Below are positions 46,507 to 56,555 of a stretch of DNA of 64,000 nt, piece after piece. How positions within the stretch are numbered: position 1 is the stretch's first letter; each line of letters opens with the position of its first letter. The notes below the pieces were generated by a model. It was not told the origin of the DNA. It did no database searches and worked only from the letters and a program-made list of their open reading frames with translations. The position numbers and the translations under genes are program-made. Source of the DNA: Actinomycetospora soli (GTDB lineage: Bacteria; Actinomycetota; Actinomycetes; Mycobacteriales; Pseudonocardiaceae); contig NZ_JAJNDA010000005.1 in NCBI RefSeq assembly GCF_021026295.1, positions 1 through 64,000 of the forward strand. The letters are read 5' to 3'.

Positions 46507-46929
46507 GGAGGCCATCGCCTCCTCGTGCACGTCCGCCCCGATGCCGGGCGGGACGTCGTCGGCGGTCACGACCACCTCGGTGCCGGACCCGGCCGGGCGC
46601 AGCGACCACGTCATCGTCATGACCCCGGCGAACGCGGGGTCGTCGGCCACGAACTCCGTCCGCCACTCCACCCGATGCGCGGTGACCTCGCCGAACCCGA
46701 CCTCCACGACGTCGGTCGCCGCGGTCGACTTCCCCGGGGCGCCGGCGGCGTCGAGGTAGGTCAGCTCCATCCGGAACCCGCCGCCCGGGCGCAGGTCCCA
46801 TCGCTCGATCCGCCCCCGCATGCCCTCCGGCGGCAGCCACGTCACGAGGGCGTCCGGGTCGACGAGGGCGGCGTGGACCCGCTCCGGGTCGGCGCTGATC
46901 ACGCGCGCGGCGCGGTCGGTGCGGGCCAT
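46471..46929 (-). CDS. SRPBCC family protein (AHSA1-like)
   Basis: The 152-residue protein has the helix-grip START-like pattern. It shows VISADPERVHAALVDPDALVTWLPP near 10-34, the beta strands GGFRMELTYLDA and HRVEWRTEF, and a C-terminal helix with EEAMASSLANLAAAVER. AHSA1-type single-gene members are common in actinobacteria, bind lipids or hydrophobic ligands, and have no assigned function. ATG 46929 is used. It is convergent with psuG and overlaps it by 36 bases. Confidence 0.85.
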   Translation of the reverse strand: MARTDRAARVISADPERVHAALVDPDALVTWLPPEGMRGRIERWDLRPGGGFRMELTYLDAAGAPGKSTAATDVVEVGFGEVTAHRVEWRTEFVADDPAFAGVMTMTWSLRPAGSGTEVVVTADDVPPGIGADVHEEAMASSLANLAAAVER

Positions 46930-46987
46930 GCGGCCGATCCTTCCCGACGGCGGGTGGCGGGACGGCGGGTGCCGGCGGCTGCCCGAC

Positions 46988-48346
46988 TCAGAACGTCAAC
47001 GACGTCTCGTGCGGCCCCTGGTCGAAGTGGCGCCGGCTGTAGCGGGCGATGAGGAACAGCACCGTGCCCACCGCCAGGTAGACCGCGGCCAGCAGCCAGA
47101 TCTCCGACGACTGCTGGAACAGCAGCGCGATGCTCGCGATGATCGCCAGCACCGGCACGACGCGCGGGATCGTGAAGTGCTCGTGGTCGACCCGGTCGTT
47201 CTTCAGCACGAGGCACGAGACGTTCGTCGAGATGAACACGAAGACCAGCAGCAGCACGGTCATGTCGGCGAGGGTGCCGATGCCGCCGACGAAGCTCATG
47301 CCGATCGTCGCCGCGCCGACCACGAGGATCGCCACCCACGGGGTGCGCAGCGTCGGCGCGACGTTGCCGAAGATCGAGGGCAGCAGTCCCGCCTCGGCCA
47401 GCCCGTAGGTCGCCCGGCTGGCCATGACCATGAACAGCAGCGCGCCGTTGGCGATCGCGATCAGGGCGACCACCGAGAACAGCCAGCCCGGGATCGCGAG
47501 GCCGGAGGCCGTGATGACCTCGAGCAGGGGGCCCGTCGACTCCGCCATCCGCAGCGGGTCGACCACGATCGCCGAGCCCAGCGCGATGAGCAGGTAGATC
47601 ACGCCCGCCGTGCCGATCGCGCCGAACAGCGCCCGCGGGTAGGCCCGGCTCGGGTCCTTGACCTCCTCGGCCATGTTCGCCGCGGCCTCGAACCCGAGGA
47701 AGGAGAAGAACGCCGTCACCGACGCGGCGAACGCGCCGTAGAGCAGGGGCTGGTCGGGCGAGGGCGTGAGGATGCGGGCGACGTCGCCGCCGCCGCTGCC
47801 GAACACGATCGCCGCCACGACGATCACGAGGACCAGGCCGCTGACCTCGATCACGCTCGCCACCACGTTCGCCGAGAGCGACTCCTTCACCCCGCGCAGG
47901 TTGATCGCGATGAGCAGCAGCAGGAACACGACGGTGACCGGGGCGGCGGGCACGTCGATCAGCTCGGAGAGGTAGTCCCCGGAGAAGGCGCTGGCGAGCA
48001 GCGCCGACGTCGTGATCCCCGAGGAGAGCATGAAGAAGCCGACCACGAACGTCACGAACGGCATCGTGAACGCCCGTTCGGCGTAGCGCGCCGCTCCGCC
48101 CGCGTGCGGGTACTTGGTGATCATCTCGGCGTAGGTGCCCGCGGTCAGCAGGGCGAGGACGAGCGCGAGGACCAGCGGCAGCCACAGCATGCCGCCCACG
48201 TCCTGGGCCATCGTCCCGACGAGGGTGTAGATCCCCGCCCCGAGGGTGTCGCCGACGATGAAGAAGAACAGCAGGACCGTGCCCACCGTGCGCTTCAGCT
48301 TGGTCGCGTGCGGCGCGGTCGCCGTGTCCGCCGGGGCGTCAGCCAT
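46988..48346 (-). CDS. APC family amino acid permease
   Basis: The 452-residue protein has about twelve hydrophobic segments. The first begins VGTVLLFFFIVGDTLGAGIY, the helix 1 substrate loop (GDTLGAGIY) of APC transporters. YPHAGGAARYAERAF near 83 and FFSFLGFEAAANMAEEVKDP near 227 also match. Substrate is probably a small amino acid or polyamine. ATG 48346 is chosen; the frame continues upstream but without a good start. It is divergent from an FkbM-like gene. Confidence 0.9.
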   Translation of the reverse strand: MADAPADTATAPHATKLKRTVGTVLLFFFIVGDTLGAGIYTLVGTMAQDVGGMLWLPLVLALVLALLTAGTYAEMITKYPHAGGAARYAERAFTMPFVTFVVGFFMLSSGITTSALLASAFSGDYLSELIDVPAAPVTVVFLLLLIAINLRGVKESLSANVVASVIEVSGLVLVIVVAAIVFGSGGGDVARILTPSPDQPLLYGAFAASVTAFFSFLGFEAAANMAEEVKDPSRAYPRALFGAIGTAGVIYLLIALGSAIVVDPLRMAESTGPLLEVITASGLAIPGWLFSVVALIAIANGALLFMVMASRATYGLAEAGLLPSIFGNVAPTLRTPWVAILVVGAATIGMSFVGGIGTLADMTVLLLVFVFISTNVSCLVLKNDRVDHEHFTIPRVVPVLAIIASIALLFQQSSEIWLLAAVYLAVGTVLFLIARYSRRHFDQGPHETSLTF

Positions 48347-48500
48347 CCGCGCATGGTCACACGATGTGCGACGAATGTCTGTTTCATCCCCGTGACCGTC
48401 GGTCCCGGCGTCCTGAGGACGGGTCCTCCGCGCCACCCGAACGAGTGCTGCTCACGCGATCGGCCTAACGTCGACGGCGCCATCCTGCGACATTCGGCGC

Positions 48501-49394
48501 ATGACGACTTCGTTGCCGGCTCCGTCGCGTCCCTTCGGCTTCCGGCATCGTGACCGGGCCCGGTTCGTCGCCTCCTACGTGAAGGACAAGACGGTCGGCA
48601 TGGTCACCGACGTCCGCTCGCACCGGCTGCGGCTCACCGCCTACGAGTGGTCGTACTCCGTCGCGCGGTTCGCCGGACGCCGGCCGGCCCCGCTGCGGGG
48701 GCTGGGCATCGACGAGGTCGACTCCCGCTTCGGCCGCTTCGCCGTGCGGCCCGGCACCATCGACGCCGCCTGCGCCTCGCCCGCCTTCGAGCGGCCCGAC
48801 GTCGACCGCCTGCTCGCCGAGCTCGACCGCTACCGCGCCGCGGGCCGGACGGTCACCTTCCTCGACATCGGGGCCGACCTCGGGACCTACACCGTCACGG
48901 TCGCGCGGCACGATCCCGCGGTCACGGTCGTCGCGTTCGAGCCGGCCTACGACTCGCACGACCTGCTCGCCCGCAACGTCGAGCTCAACGGCGTCGCCGA
49001 CCGTGTGCACCGCGTGCGGGTCGCGTGCGGCGACGGGTCGGTGGACCGCCTGCTGCTCACCTTCGACGCGGAGGAGCCCGGCAGCAGCGGCGTCCGCGCC
49101 GACCTCGTGGGCGGCGCGCGCCGCGAGCAGGTCGCCGTGACGACCGTCGACGCCACGCTCGCGGACCTGCCGGAGGTCCGCGCCGACGACGTCGTCGTGC
49201 TCAAGCTCGACGTCGAGGGCTACGAGGTCCCGGCCCTCGACGGCGCCCTCGCGACGACGACGGGGGCCGCCGAGGCGCTGCTGCTGGTGGAGGACTTCGT
49301 CGACCACGCCGTCGTCGGGTACCTGCAGGCCACCGGCTGGACGTTCGTCGACAAGCTGACCCCGTACAACAGCTTCTGGCGCCGGACCCGCTGA
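48501..49394 (+). CDS. FkbM family methyltransferase
   Basis: The 297-residue protein has a SAM-binding core typical of the FkbM family: TFLDIGADLGTYTVTVARH near 115-133, VAFEPAYDSHDLLARNVELNG near 140-160 and LKLDVEGYEVPALDGA near 234-249. The first 80 residues are basic. These enzymes methylate hydroxyls of sugars or polyketides; the substrate here is not evident. TAACGT at 48466-48471 is a possible -10 about 30 bases before the ATG. It is convergent with the LinD-like gene, ten bases away. Confidence 0.88.
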   Translation: MTTSLPAPSRPFGFRHRDRARFVASYVKDKTVGMVTDVRSHRLRLTAYEWSYSVARFAGRRPAPLRGLGIDEVDSRFGRFAVRPGTIDAACASPAFERPDVDRLLAELDRYRAAGRTVTFLDIGADLGTYTVTVARHDPAVTVVAFEPAYDSHDLLARNVELNGVADRVHRVRVACGDGSVDRLLLTFDAEEPGSSGVRADLVGGARREQVAVTTVDATLADLPEVRADDVVVLKLDVEGYEVPALDGALATTTGAAEALLLVEDFVDHAVVGYLQATGWTFVDKLTPYNSFWRRTR

Positions 49395-49404
49395 GCCCGC
49401 GCGC

Positions 49405-51360
49405 TCAGTGCAGCCGGACCTCGTGCCGCGCGCCGAGGTCGACCTCGAGCAGGGCGCGCCCCGACCCGTCCGCCGTGACCGTGTCGGCGGTCGTGCCCAG
49501 TGCGGCGTAGGTCCGCCCGGGGACGAGCCGGTCGACCGCGAGGGTGGTCCGCACCGGGCCGTCGCCGGGGCGCAGGACGAGGTCGAGGGCGTTCCCGTCG
49601 GTGACCGCGCGGGCGACGAGCACGTCGGGGTAGGCGACCTCGGCCAGGCGCGGGCCGTTGCGCCAGGCCTCGGGCACGGCGCCGTGGCCGAGCAGGTCGC
49701 GCAGGCCGCCCGCGCGCCCGAAGCGTCCGAGCACGCCGTAGAAGTTGACCAGTGGTGAGGAGTCGGCGTACCGGCGGGCGCCGTGGCGCTCCTCGACCGG
49801 CTCGCGGTCGGCGAGCCGGGCCGCCGCCGCGGCGGCCGTCTCCTCGTCGCCGACCTCGCGGGCGGCCATGGTGATCCCGATCAGCCCGAGCGTGTCGCGG
49901 CCGAGCGTGTAGTTGCCGGGATCGAGGCGCGAGACCAGGCCGAGGGGGAGGGCCGGCAGCCCGTCGGTGGTGTCCAGCTCCCGCTCCCGCAGCAGCCACC
50001 AGGCCCGCTGCGCGAGGTCGGGGAACCCCGCGTGCAGCCAGAACGTGGTGTTGAGCTGCACGGCGGCGCCCGCCCAGAAGTTCCAGGACAGGCCGAGGTG
50101 CCGGGCCCGGACGCCGACGATCCGCCCGTCCGGGCGCAGGAACTCGTGCTCGTAGGCGTGGTGCAGCCGGTCGCGGACGTCCTCGAACAACGCCGTGCCG
50201 TGCACCGCGTCGTGCGCGAGCAGCGTGTTGATGCCGAAGGTGTTGCAGACGGTGTAGATCCAGTTCGGCTCGCACGGGATCAGCGCGTAGTCCGAGGCGA
50301 GCATGCTGCGGTGGATCTGTCCGGCCAGCGCGTGGAAGTCGTGCGCGTAGGCCTCGTCGTCGGACCACCGGTAGGTCAGTCCGCCGGGCGCGGAGTAGCG
50401 GTCGTCGTTGAGCACCGAGTACGCGCCGACCATCGTCCCGTGCCAGCCCGAGAGCATGATGTTCTCGTCGGTGTCGAGCGGGTCGCGGTTGGTCGAGAGG
50501 TTGCCCCAGAGGTTCTCGGCCGCCCAGTAGCCCCAGACCTTGCGCAGCAGGACCTTCTCGATCGCGTTCCGCTGGGCCTCGGCCAGGTACCCGGAGAAGG
50601 CCGGGGTCCGGGTGAACTGCTACATCGCGACGCCGTTGCACAGCGCCGTCAGCTGATAGCGCAGGGCGGCCTCGCGGTACTGGTCGAGGATCGTGAAGCC
50701 CCGGAACTCGTCCACCGGCTGCAGGGCCATGTCCAGCGCGTAACGCAGGTGCGCGAGGTCGTCGGCGGAGCTCTCGACGACGGGCAGGTCGCTCGCGAGG
50801 GCCGGCGGACCGGTGATCAGGAAGTCGGTCCGCGCGAGCTCGGCGTTGAGCCGGTCCCGGGTGCGCCGCTGGGCCGCGTGGCGCCCGCGGTGCACGACGA
50901 CCGCCGCCACGAGCAGCACGACCACCGCGGCCGGGACGGCCGTGCGCATCGTCGGGACGACCTTGGTGGGGTCGACGGCGAGCGCCGACAGCCCGGCGCC
51001 CACGACCCACACGACCGGCGGCAGGACCACGGGCCCGGCGAACCACCAGACGACGAGCGCCAGCAGGAACACCAGGAGGGCCACCGCGGCGAGCACGGGG
51101 GAGCCGCCGTAGAGGAAGCCCCCGCCGGGCAGGACGAGCCCCAGCCCGAAGCTCGTCGGCGCGGGTGTCGCGCCGAGCCACCCGGGCAGTGAGCCGAGCA
51201 CCCAGAACACCGCGTACACGGCGACCGCCCGACGCATCCGGCGCGCCGTCACCGGGCCGAGGGCGGCCACGTCGGGCAGCAGCACGGTCGTCCGGCGGTC
51301 GCCGGCCCGGCCGGTCGGGGCGGTGGTGGTCACCGGTCCCGGCAACTCCGCGGCACTCAT
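49405..51360 (-). pseudogene. Linalool dehydratase/isomerase-like gene broken by an in-frame amber codon
   Basis: One frame of 652 codons runs from ATG 51360 to TGA 49405, but TAG at 50622-50620 splits it. The first half (246 residues) holds three or four membrane helices (about 35-160) and the start of the enzyme domain. The second half holds FSGYLAEAQRNAIEKVLL, LGLSWNFWAGAAVQLNTTF and the PCEPNWIYTVCNTFG segment. Its two Cys nine residues apart match the pair I recall for LinD (C171/C180). The context atg-TAG-cag-ttc suggests one C to T change of a CAG codon. Both halves keep normal codon use, so the event is recent, a sequencing error, or read through. The family hydrates or isomerises terpenoid alcohols such as linalool and geraniol. 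Confidence 0.75.
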
Positions 51361-51366
51361 CTCGTC

Positions 51367-51516
51367 TCAGGCCTTCCTGACGGCGGTCGTGGTCGGTGCC
51401 TCGCGACGGGCGGGCGGCGCGAACCCGGCCTGCTCGGGGGCGCGTCCCGGGAACAGGCGGAACCACTGCCGACGCACGAACGCGATGAGCAGTCCGGCCG
51501 CCACGCAGCACGCCAT
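51367..51516 (-). CDS. Small membrane protein in the LinD-like operon
   Basis: A 49-residue protein starts at ATG 51516 (MACCVAAGLLIAFVRRQWFR), with one membrane helix near 2-14 and a basic tail. GGGAGGGG lies five bases upstream, and the upstream part of the frame contains the operator palindromes, so a start at 51561 is unlikely. It ends six bases before the ATG of the LinD-like gene. Similar small one-helix proteins stand before LinD-like genes in operons of this kind, but I cannot name the family. It may help membrane insertion or complex formation. Confidence 0.6.
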   Translation of the reverse strand: MACCVAAGLLIAFVRRQWFRLFPGRAPEQAGFAPPARREAPTTTAVRKA

Positions 51517-51531
51517 CCCGGCCCCTCCCGT

Positions 51532-51565
51532 CATCTGATACGTCGCTGTGTCAGATGCCATCTGA
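51532..51565. promoter_or_regulatory. Overlapping TCAGATG palindromes, TetR operator candidate
   Basis: CATCTGATAC (51532-51541) and GTGTCAGATG (51548-51557) form an imperfect inverted repeat with one mismatch. TCAGATGCCATCTGA (51551-51565) is a perfect palindrome around one base. The half-site CATCTGA/TCAGATG thus occurs three times in 34 bases, between the divergent TetR and LinD-like operon. The TetR protein is the natural ligand. Confidence 0.7.
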
Positions 51566-51598
51566 CCAACTGGAACGCAGGCGTGTCAACATGAGGGG

Positions 51599-52216
51599 GT
51601 GACGGAGACCCGGCTCTACCGCGGCCTGAGCGCCGACGAGCGCCGCCGCCGACGCGACCGGCAGCTCCGCGAGGCCTGCCTGGACGTCGTCGCCGACCAG
51701 GGGGTCGCGGCGGTGACCGTCGAGCAGGTCTGTGCGCGGGCCGGCCTGACGAAGCGGTACTTCTACGAGAGCTTCCCCGACCGGGACGCCCTGCTCGTCG
51801 CCGTGCTCGAGGAGCTCTTCCGCACGGTGAACCGCCGCATCGTGGCCGCCCTGCTCGTGGCGGGGCCGACCCGGCTCGACCGGTCCCGGGCCGCCGTCGG
51901 GGAGCTCACCGACCTCCTCGCCGACGACCGGCGGCTCGCCCGGCTCTACGTCGAGGCCGCCGGGCACGGCACCCTGCGCCCCCACCGCGACCGCACGTTC
52001 GCGCGCTACGCCGAGTTCTGGCTGACCAACGTGCTCCGCCGGGACCCGACCGACCCCCTGGCCCGGCTCGCCGCCCGGCACGTCATCGCGGGCACCACCG
52101 AGGTCCTCTGCGCCTGGCTCGGCGGCGAGCTCGAGCTCGGGCGGCGGCGGGTGATCGACGCGCTCGCCGAGCTCGGGGCGCGCGACGTCCCCGGTCCGCT
52201 CGGGGGCGCGAGGTGA
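51599..52216 (+). CDS. TetR family transcriptional regulator
   Basis: The 205-residue regulator has an N-terminal helix-turn-helix with VTVEQVCARAGLTKRYFYESF near residues 39-59, typical of TetR, and a variable ligand domain. GTG 51599 is used; CAACAT six bases upstream may be a leaderless -10. It is divergent from the LinD-like operon and faces the three-half-site operator, so it probably represses that operon and itself. Its stop overlaps the next start by GTGA. The ligand may be a terpenoid or CoA ester, by context only. Confidence 0.88.
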   Translation: MTETRLYRGLSADERRRRRDRQLREACLDVVADQGVAAVTVEQVCARAGLTKRYFYESFPDRDALLVAVLEELFRTVNRRIVAALLVAGPTRLDRSRAAVGELTDLLADDRRLARLYVEAAGHGTLRPHRDRTFARYAEFWLTNVLRRDPTDPLARLAARHVIAGTTEVLCAWLGGELELGRRRVIDALAELGARDVPGPLGGAR

Positions 52217-52833
52217 CCGGGTCGCCCGCGCTGGACCGGCTGCTCCTGGTCGCCCTGCTCGCCGCGGCCGCCGTCAGCGCGGTCCAGCTCGTCCGCGGCC
52301 GGAGCGTCGACCGCTACGTGACCGGGCGGGGCGCCGAGACCGGGCACCTCGTGATGAACCTGGTCATGGCGCTGATGCTGACCCCCTGGTGGACCGGCGC
52401 GGTGCGCGCGGCCGCGGTGGGTGTCCTCGTGGTCCTCGGGCTCGCGTTCGCGGTCCTGCTGGTCCGAGGTCCGGGTGCGGCCCGTCCCGCTCACCTGTTC
52501 CACCTGGTCGCGGCCGGGGCGATGCTCTACGCGGAGCTCGCCGGGAGCCACGCGGGCGACATGGCGGGGATGGACATGGCCGATGCGGGTCCCGGCGCGG
52601 CGGCCTGGGTGCTCGCGGTGCTCTTCGCCCTCGATGCGATCGCGACGACGGCCGTCGTGCTGCTCGCGCCGCAGCTCGCCCTGGCACCCGAGCCGGTCCC
52701 GGTCCCCACTGGTCCGCCGGCGCCGGCGCCGGCGCCGGCGCCGCGCGCCGACGTCCGGACCCTGCGGGTGGGCACCGTCCCGCACGTCGTCATGGACGTG
52801 GGCATGGTCGCGATGCTGCTCGCCACGGGGTAG
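52213..52833 (+). CDS. DUF5134-like membrane protein, His/Met-rich
   Basis: The 206-residue protein has about six hydrophobic segments and a His/Met/Asp-rich loop SHAGDMAGMDMADAG near residues 115-130. A Pro/Ala-rich linker (about 156-180) precedes a last helix with PHVVMDVGMVAMLL. The pattern matches DUF5134, a family of unknown function; the Met/His clusters resemble copper-binding loops. GTG 52213 overlaps the TetR stop, so the two are cotranscribed. Confidence 0.75.
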   Translation: MTGSPALDRLLLVALLAAAAVSAVQLVRGRSVDRYVTGRGAETGHLVMNLVMALMLTPWWTGAVRAAAVGVLVVLGLAFAVLLVRGPGAARPAHLFHLVAAGAMLYAELAGSHAGDMAGMDMADAGPGAAAWVLAVLFALDAIATTAVVLLAPQLALAPEPVPVPTGPPAPAPAPAPRADVRTLRVGTVPHVVMDVGMVAMLLATG

Positions 52834-52870
52834 CGGCCCGGTGCCCCACGGAGTGGCTGGGTCATGGCAT

Positions 52871-52911
52871 GCCGTGTGTGGTGCACAGGAATCCTGAGCA
52901 CCACACGGGGC
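52871..52911 (+). terminator. Hairpin after the DUF5134 gene
   Basis: GCCGTGTGTGGTGC (52871-52884) pairs with GCACCACACGGGGC (52898-52911) with two mismatches. It lies 38 bases after the stop and before the acetoacetyl-CoA synthetase promoter. It probably ends the TetR-DUF5134 transcript. Confidence 0.45.
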
Positions 52912-52923
52912 ACTCGGCGGCCT

Positions 52924-52946
52924 AGCGTCGCCACGACGGCGACGCT
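52924..52946. promoter_or_regulatory. Inverted repeat over the acetoacetyl-CoA synthetase promoter
   Basis: AGCGTCGCC (52924-52932) and GGCGACGCT (52938-52946) are perfect inverted repeats with a five-base centre. The left arm overlaps TAGCGT (52923-52928), a likely -10. A protein bound here would block polymerase. The ATG of the downstream gene is at 52995. Confidence 0.45.
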
Positions 52947-52994
52947 CGTGCCGAGCCGTCCCCTGCCGCAACGACGCCCACGGAGCGTGACGCG

Positions 52995-54905
52995 ATGACC
53001 GTGATCCGAGACGCCGGCCCCCTCGACGGGACCGCCCTGGGGGAGTTCCTGGCGGGCCTGGACCGGTCGTTCGCCGACTTCGCCGAGCTCCACCGCTGGT
53101 CGGTCGAGGACCTCGACGGGTTCTGGCGCGCGATCCGCGACCACTTCGGGGTGGAGGGCCTCTCCGACGAGGTCCTCGCCTCCCGGGAGATGCCGGGCGC
53201 GACGTGGTTCCCGGGCAGCGCGATCAACTACGCCTCCCACCTGCTGCGGGGAGATCTGCAGGAGACCGCCGTCGTCGCCTACTCGCAGACCCGCGAGAAG
53301 CAGGAGCTGACCTTCGGCGAGCTCACCGACCGGGTGGCCCGGTGCCGCGCGGGCCTGCAGCGGCTCGGCGTCGGGCGCGACGACCGGGTGGTCGGGTTCC
53401 TGCCGAACATCCCCGAGGCGGTCGTCGCCTACCTCGCCTGCGCGTCGTTGGGCGCGATCTGGGCCGCGTGCGCCCCGGAGTTCGGCGCGCGCAGCGTGAT
53501 CGACCGGTTCGCGCAGGTCGAGCCGACCGTGCTCCTGACGATCGGCGGCTACGTCTACGGCGACAAGCCGATCGACAAGACCGCCGACGTCGCGACGATC
53601 CGGGCGGGCCTGCCGACCGTGCGCCACGTGGTGGCGGTGCCCTACGGTGCCCAGGAGGTCCCCGACGCCCTGAGCTGGGACGACCTGCTCGCGGAGCCGG
53701 GTGAGCTCGCCTTCGAGCCGGTGCCGTTCGACCACCCGCTCACCGTGCTGTTCTCCTCCGGCACCACCGGGCTGCCCAAGGCGATCGTCCACGGGCACGG
53801 CGGCATCCTGCTCGAGCACCTCAAGAACCACTCCCTGGCGCTCGACCTGCGCCCCGGCGACCGTTTCTGCTGGTTCACGACGACGGCCTGGACGATGTGG
53901 CCGATCCTCGTCTCCGGGCTGCTGTGCCGGGCGGCGATCGTGCTCGTCGACGGCAACTTCCTGTACCCCGACCTCACCGCGCAGTGGGCCATCGCCGCCG
54001 ACGCCCGGCTCACCCACCTCGGCACCAGCCCCGCCTACCTCATGGCCTGCCGCAAGGCCGGGGTCGAGCCGCGGTCGGGGCGCGACCTGTCGTCGCTGCG
54101 CCTGCTCGGGATCACCGGATCGCCCCTTCCCGACGACGGGTTCGACTGGGCCGCCGCGCAGCTCGGCCCCCGGGTGCTCGTCAACTCGATGAGCGGCGGC
54201 ACCGACGTCGGCTCCGGCTTCGTCGCCGGCAACCCGTGGCTGCCGGTGTACCGGGGCGAGCTGGCCGGGCCGTGCCTCGGCGTCGACGTCACCGTCTTCG
54301 ACGAGTCCGGCCGCGAGATCGTCGACGAGGTCGGGGAGCTGGTGATCCGCCGCCCGATGCCGTCGATGCCGGTCCGCTTCTGGAACGACCCCGACGACGA
54401 GCGCTACCGCGAGTCCTACTTCGACGAGTTCCCCGGCGTGTGGCGCCACGGCGACTGGGCGATCCGCACCTCCCGCGGCAGCTTCGTGATCACCGGCCGC
54501 TCGGACGCCACGCTCAACCGCGGCGGCGTGCGGCTGGGCACCGCCGAGTTCTACAGCGTCGTCGAGGAGCTCCCGGAGGTCGCCGACTCGCTCGTCGTCC
54601 ACCTCGAGGCCTCCGACGGCGGGCCGGGAGAGCTGCTGCTCTTCGTCGTCGTCGCCGGGGGAGGCGAGCTCGACGAGGGATTGCTCGGCCGGATCCGACG
54701 GGCACTGAAGTCCGAGCTCTCGCCGCGCCACCTGCCCGACGTCATCGAGGCCGTCCCTGCCGTCCCCCGCACGATGACCGGCAAGAAGCTGGAGAAGCCG
54801 GTGAAGCAGATCCTGCGGGGCCGGCCGGTCGAGGAGGTCGCGAGCCCGGGGGCCGTCGACGACCCGTCCGCGCTGACCGCGTTCGCGGAGCGGGCGTCCC
54901 GCTGA
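52995..54905 (+). CDS. Acetoacetate-CoA ligase (acetoacetyl-CoA synthetase)
   Basis: The 636-residue AMP-forming ligase has the family segments MPGATWFPGSAINYASHLL near 67, FSSGTTGLPKAIVHGHGG near 252, the aromatic TTTAWTMWPILVSGLL near 295 and the catalytic Lys of RTMTGKKLEKPVKQIL near 591. The WFPGS..NYA start is typical for acetoacetyl-CoA synthetase, which makes acetoacetyl-CoA from acetoacetate. Acetoacetate is a product of leucine and acyclic terpene breakdown, so the nearby LinD-like operon may supply it. ATG 52995 is used. Confidence 0.9.
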   Translation: MTVIRDAGPLDGTALGEFLAGLDRSFADFAELHRWSVEDLDGFWRAIRDHFGVEGLSDEVLASREMPGATWFPGSAINYASHLLRGDLQETAVVAYSQTREKQELTFGELTDRVARCRAGLQRLGVGRDDRVVGFLPNIPEAVVAYLACASLGAIWAACAPEFGARSVIDRFAQVEPTVLLTIGGYVYGDKPIDKTADVATIRAGLPTVRHVVAVPYGAQEVPDALSWDDLLAEPGELAFEPVPFDHPLTVLFSSGTTGLPKAIVHGHGGILLEHLKNHSLALDLRPGDRFCWFTTTAWTMWPILVSGLLCRAAIVLVDGNFLYPDLTAQWAIAADARLTHLGTSPAYLMACRKAGVEPRSGRDLSSLRLLGITGSPLPDDGFDWAAAQLGPRVLVNSMSGGTDVGSGFVAGNPWLPVYRGELAGPCLGVDVTVFDESGREIVDEVGELVIRRPMPSMPVRFWNDPDDERYRESYFDEFPGVWRHGDWAIRTSRGSFVITGRSDATLNRGGVRLGTAEFYSVVEELPEVADSLVVHLEASDGGPGELLLFVVVAGGGELDEGLLGRIRRALKSELSPRHLPDVIEAVPAVPRTMTGKKLEKPVKQILRGRPVEEVASPGAVDDPSALTAFAERASR

Positions 54906-54962
54906 GGTGGCTCCGCGACCTGCGCCGGTCGCGGACCCGTCGTCGGGAGAGGCAGCGGGCCG

Positions 54963-55934
<972 letters not shown>

Positions 55935-56354
55935 GTGACCAGGACGCTCGTGACGGGACTCGCCGCGCTGTGCGGGGCCGGGGCCTGCCTCCTGGCCGGG
56001 TGCGCCGCCGTCACCGACTCCGGACCGCCGAACACGCTGACCGTGTCCGCCGAGACCGGGACGCCGATGACGGTGTGGTTCGACGTCCGTCAGCGCAGCC
56101 CGTCCGGGCTGACGGGGGAGGGCATCGACGCGACCCCGGTGGAACTGTCCCCGGAGCGTCCGACCGCCGTCCTGCCCGTGCCCCACGAGAACGGCAACTG
56201 GGTCTGGGCGCGGGTCGCGGGGCCGCCCGACCGGAACCCGCGCACGACCCTGAGCTGCGAGCTCCGCGCGCCGGACGGGCGGGTCTTCGCGGTGGACGCC
56301 ACCGACCCGCTCGGACCCTCGTCCGACGAGGCGGCGTGCGGGGGCGCCGGCTGA
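55935..56354 (+). CDS. Putative lipoprotein
   Basis: The 139-residue protein starts at GTG 55935, five bases after GGGAGG. It has a lipoprotein signal peptide, TRTLVTGLAALCGAGACLLAGC, in two parts: a basic start and a hydrophobic stretch ending in the lipobox LLAGC near residue 20. The mature part is beta-rich and Pro/Thr-rich with no family I recognise. It would be tethered to the outer face of the membrane. The start at 55854 gives a longer frame but no signal sequence. Confidence 0.65.
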   Translation: MTRTLVTGLAALCGAGACLLAGCAAVTDSGPPNTLTVSAETGTPMTVWFDVRQRSPSGLTGEGIDATPVELSPERPTAVLPVPHENGNWVWARVAGPPDRNPRTTLSCELRAPDGRVFAVDATDPLGPSSDEAACGGAG

Positions 56355-56555
56355 CGGTGGCGCACGCAGGCGGCCGCGGGGAGCTGGGCGATGACCGGGC
56401 CCCGCGGGCCGGTGTGCGAGCCACGTGGGCGCCCTGCGCGACGCGATCACCGGCGGTGGTCCGGTCCCGGCGGACTCCGGCGCACGTGTCGGCCGGCCCC
56501 GCTCGCCGAGATTCTGGGCCCTCCGACGCCGAGGGGCGCCGCGTACCGGTCGGCG

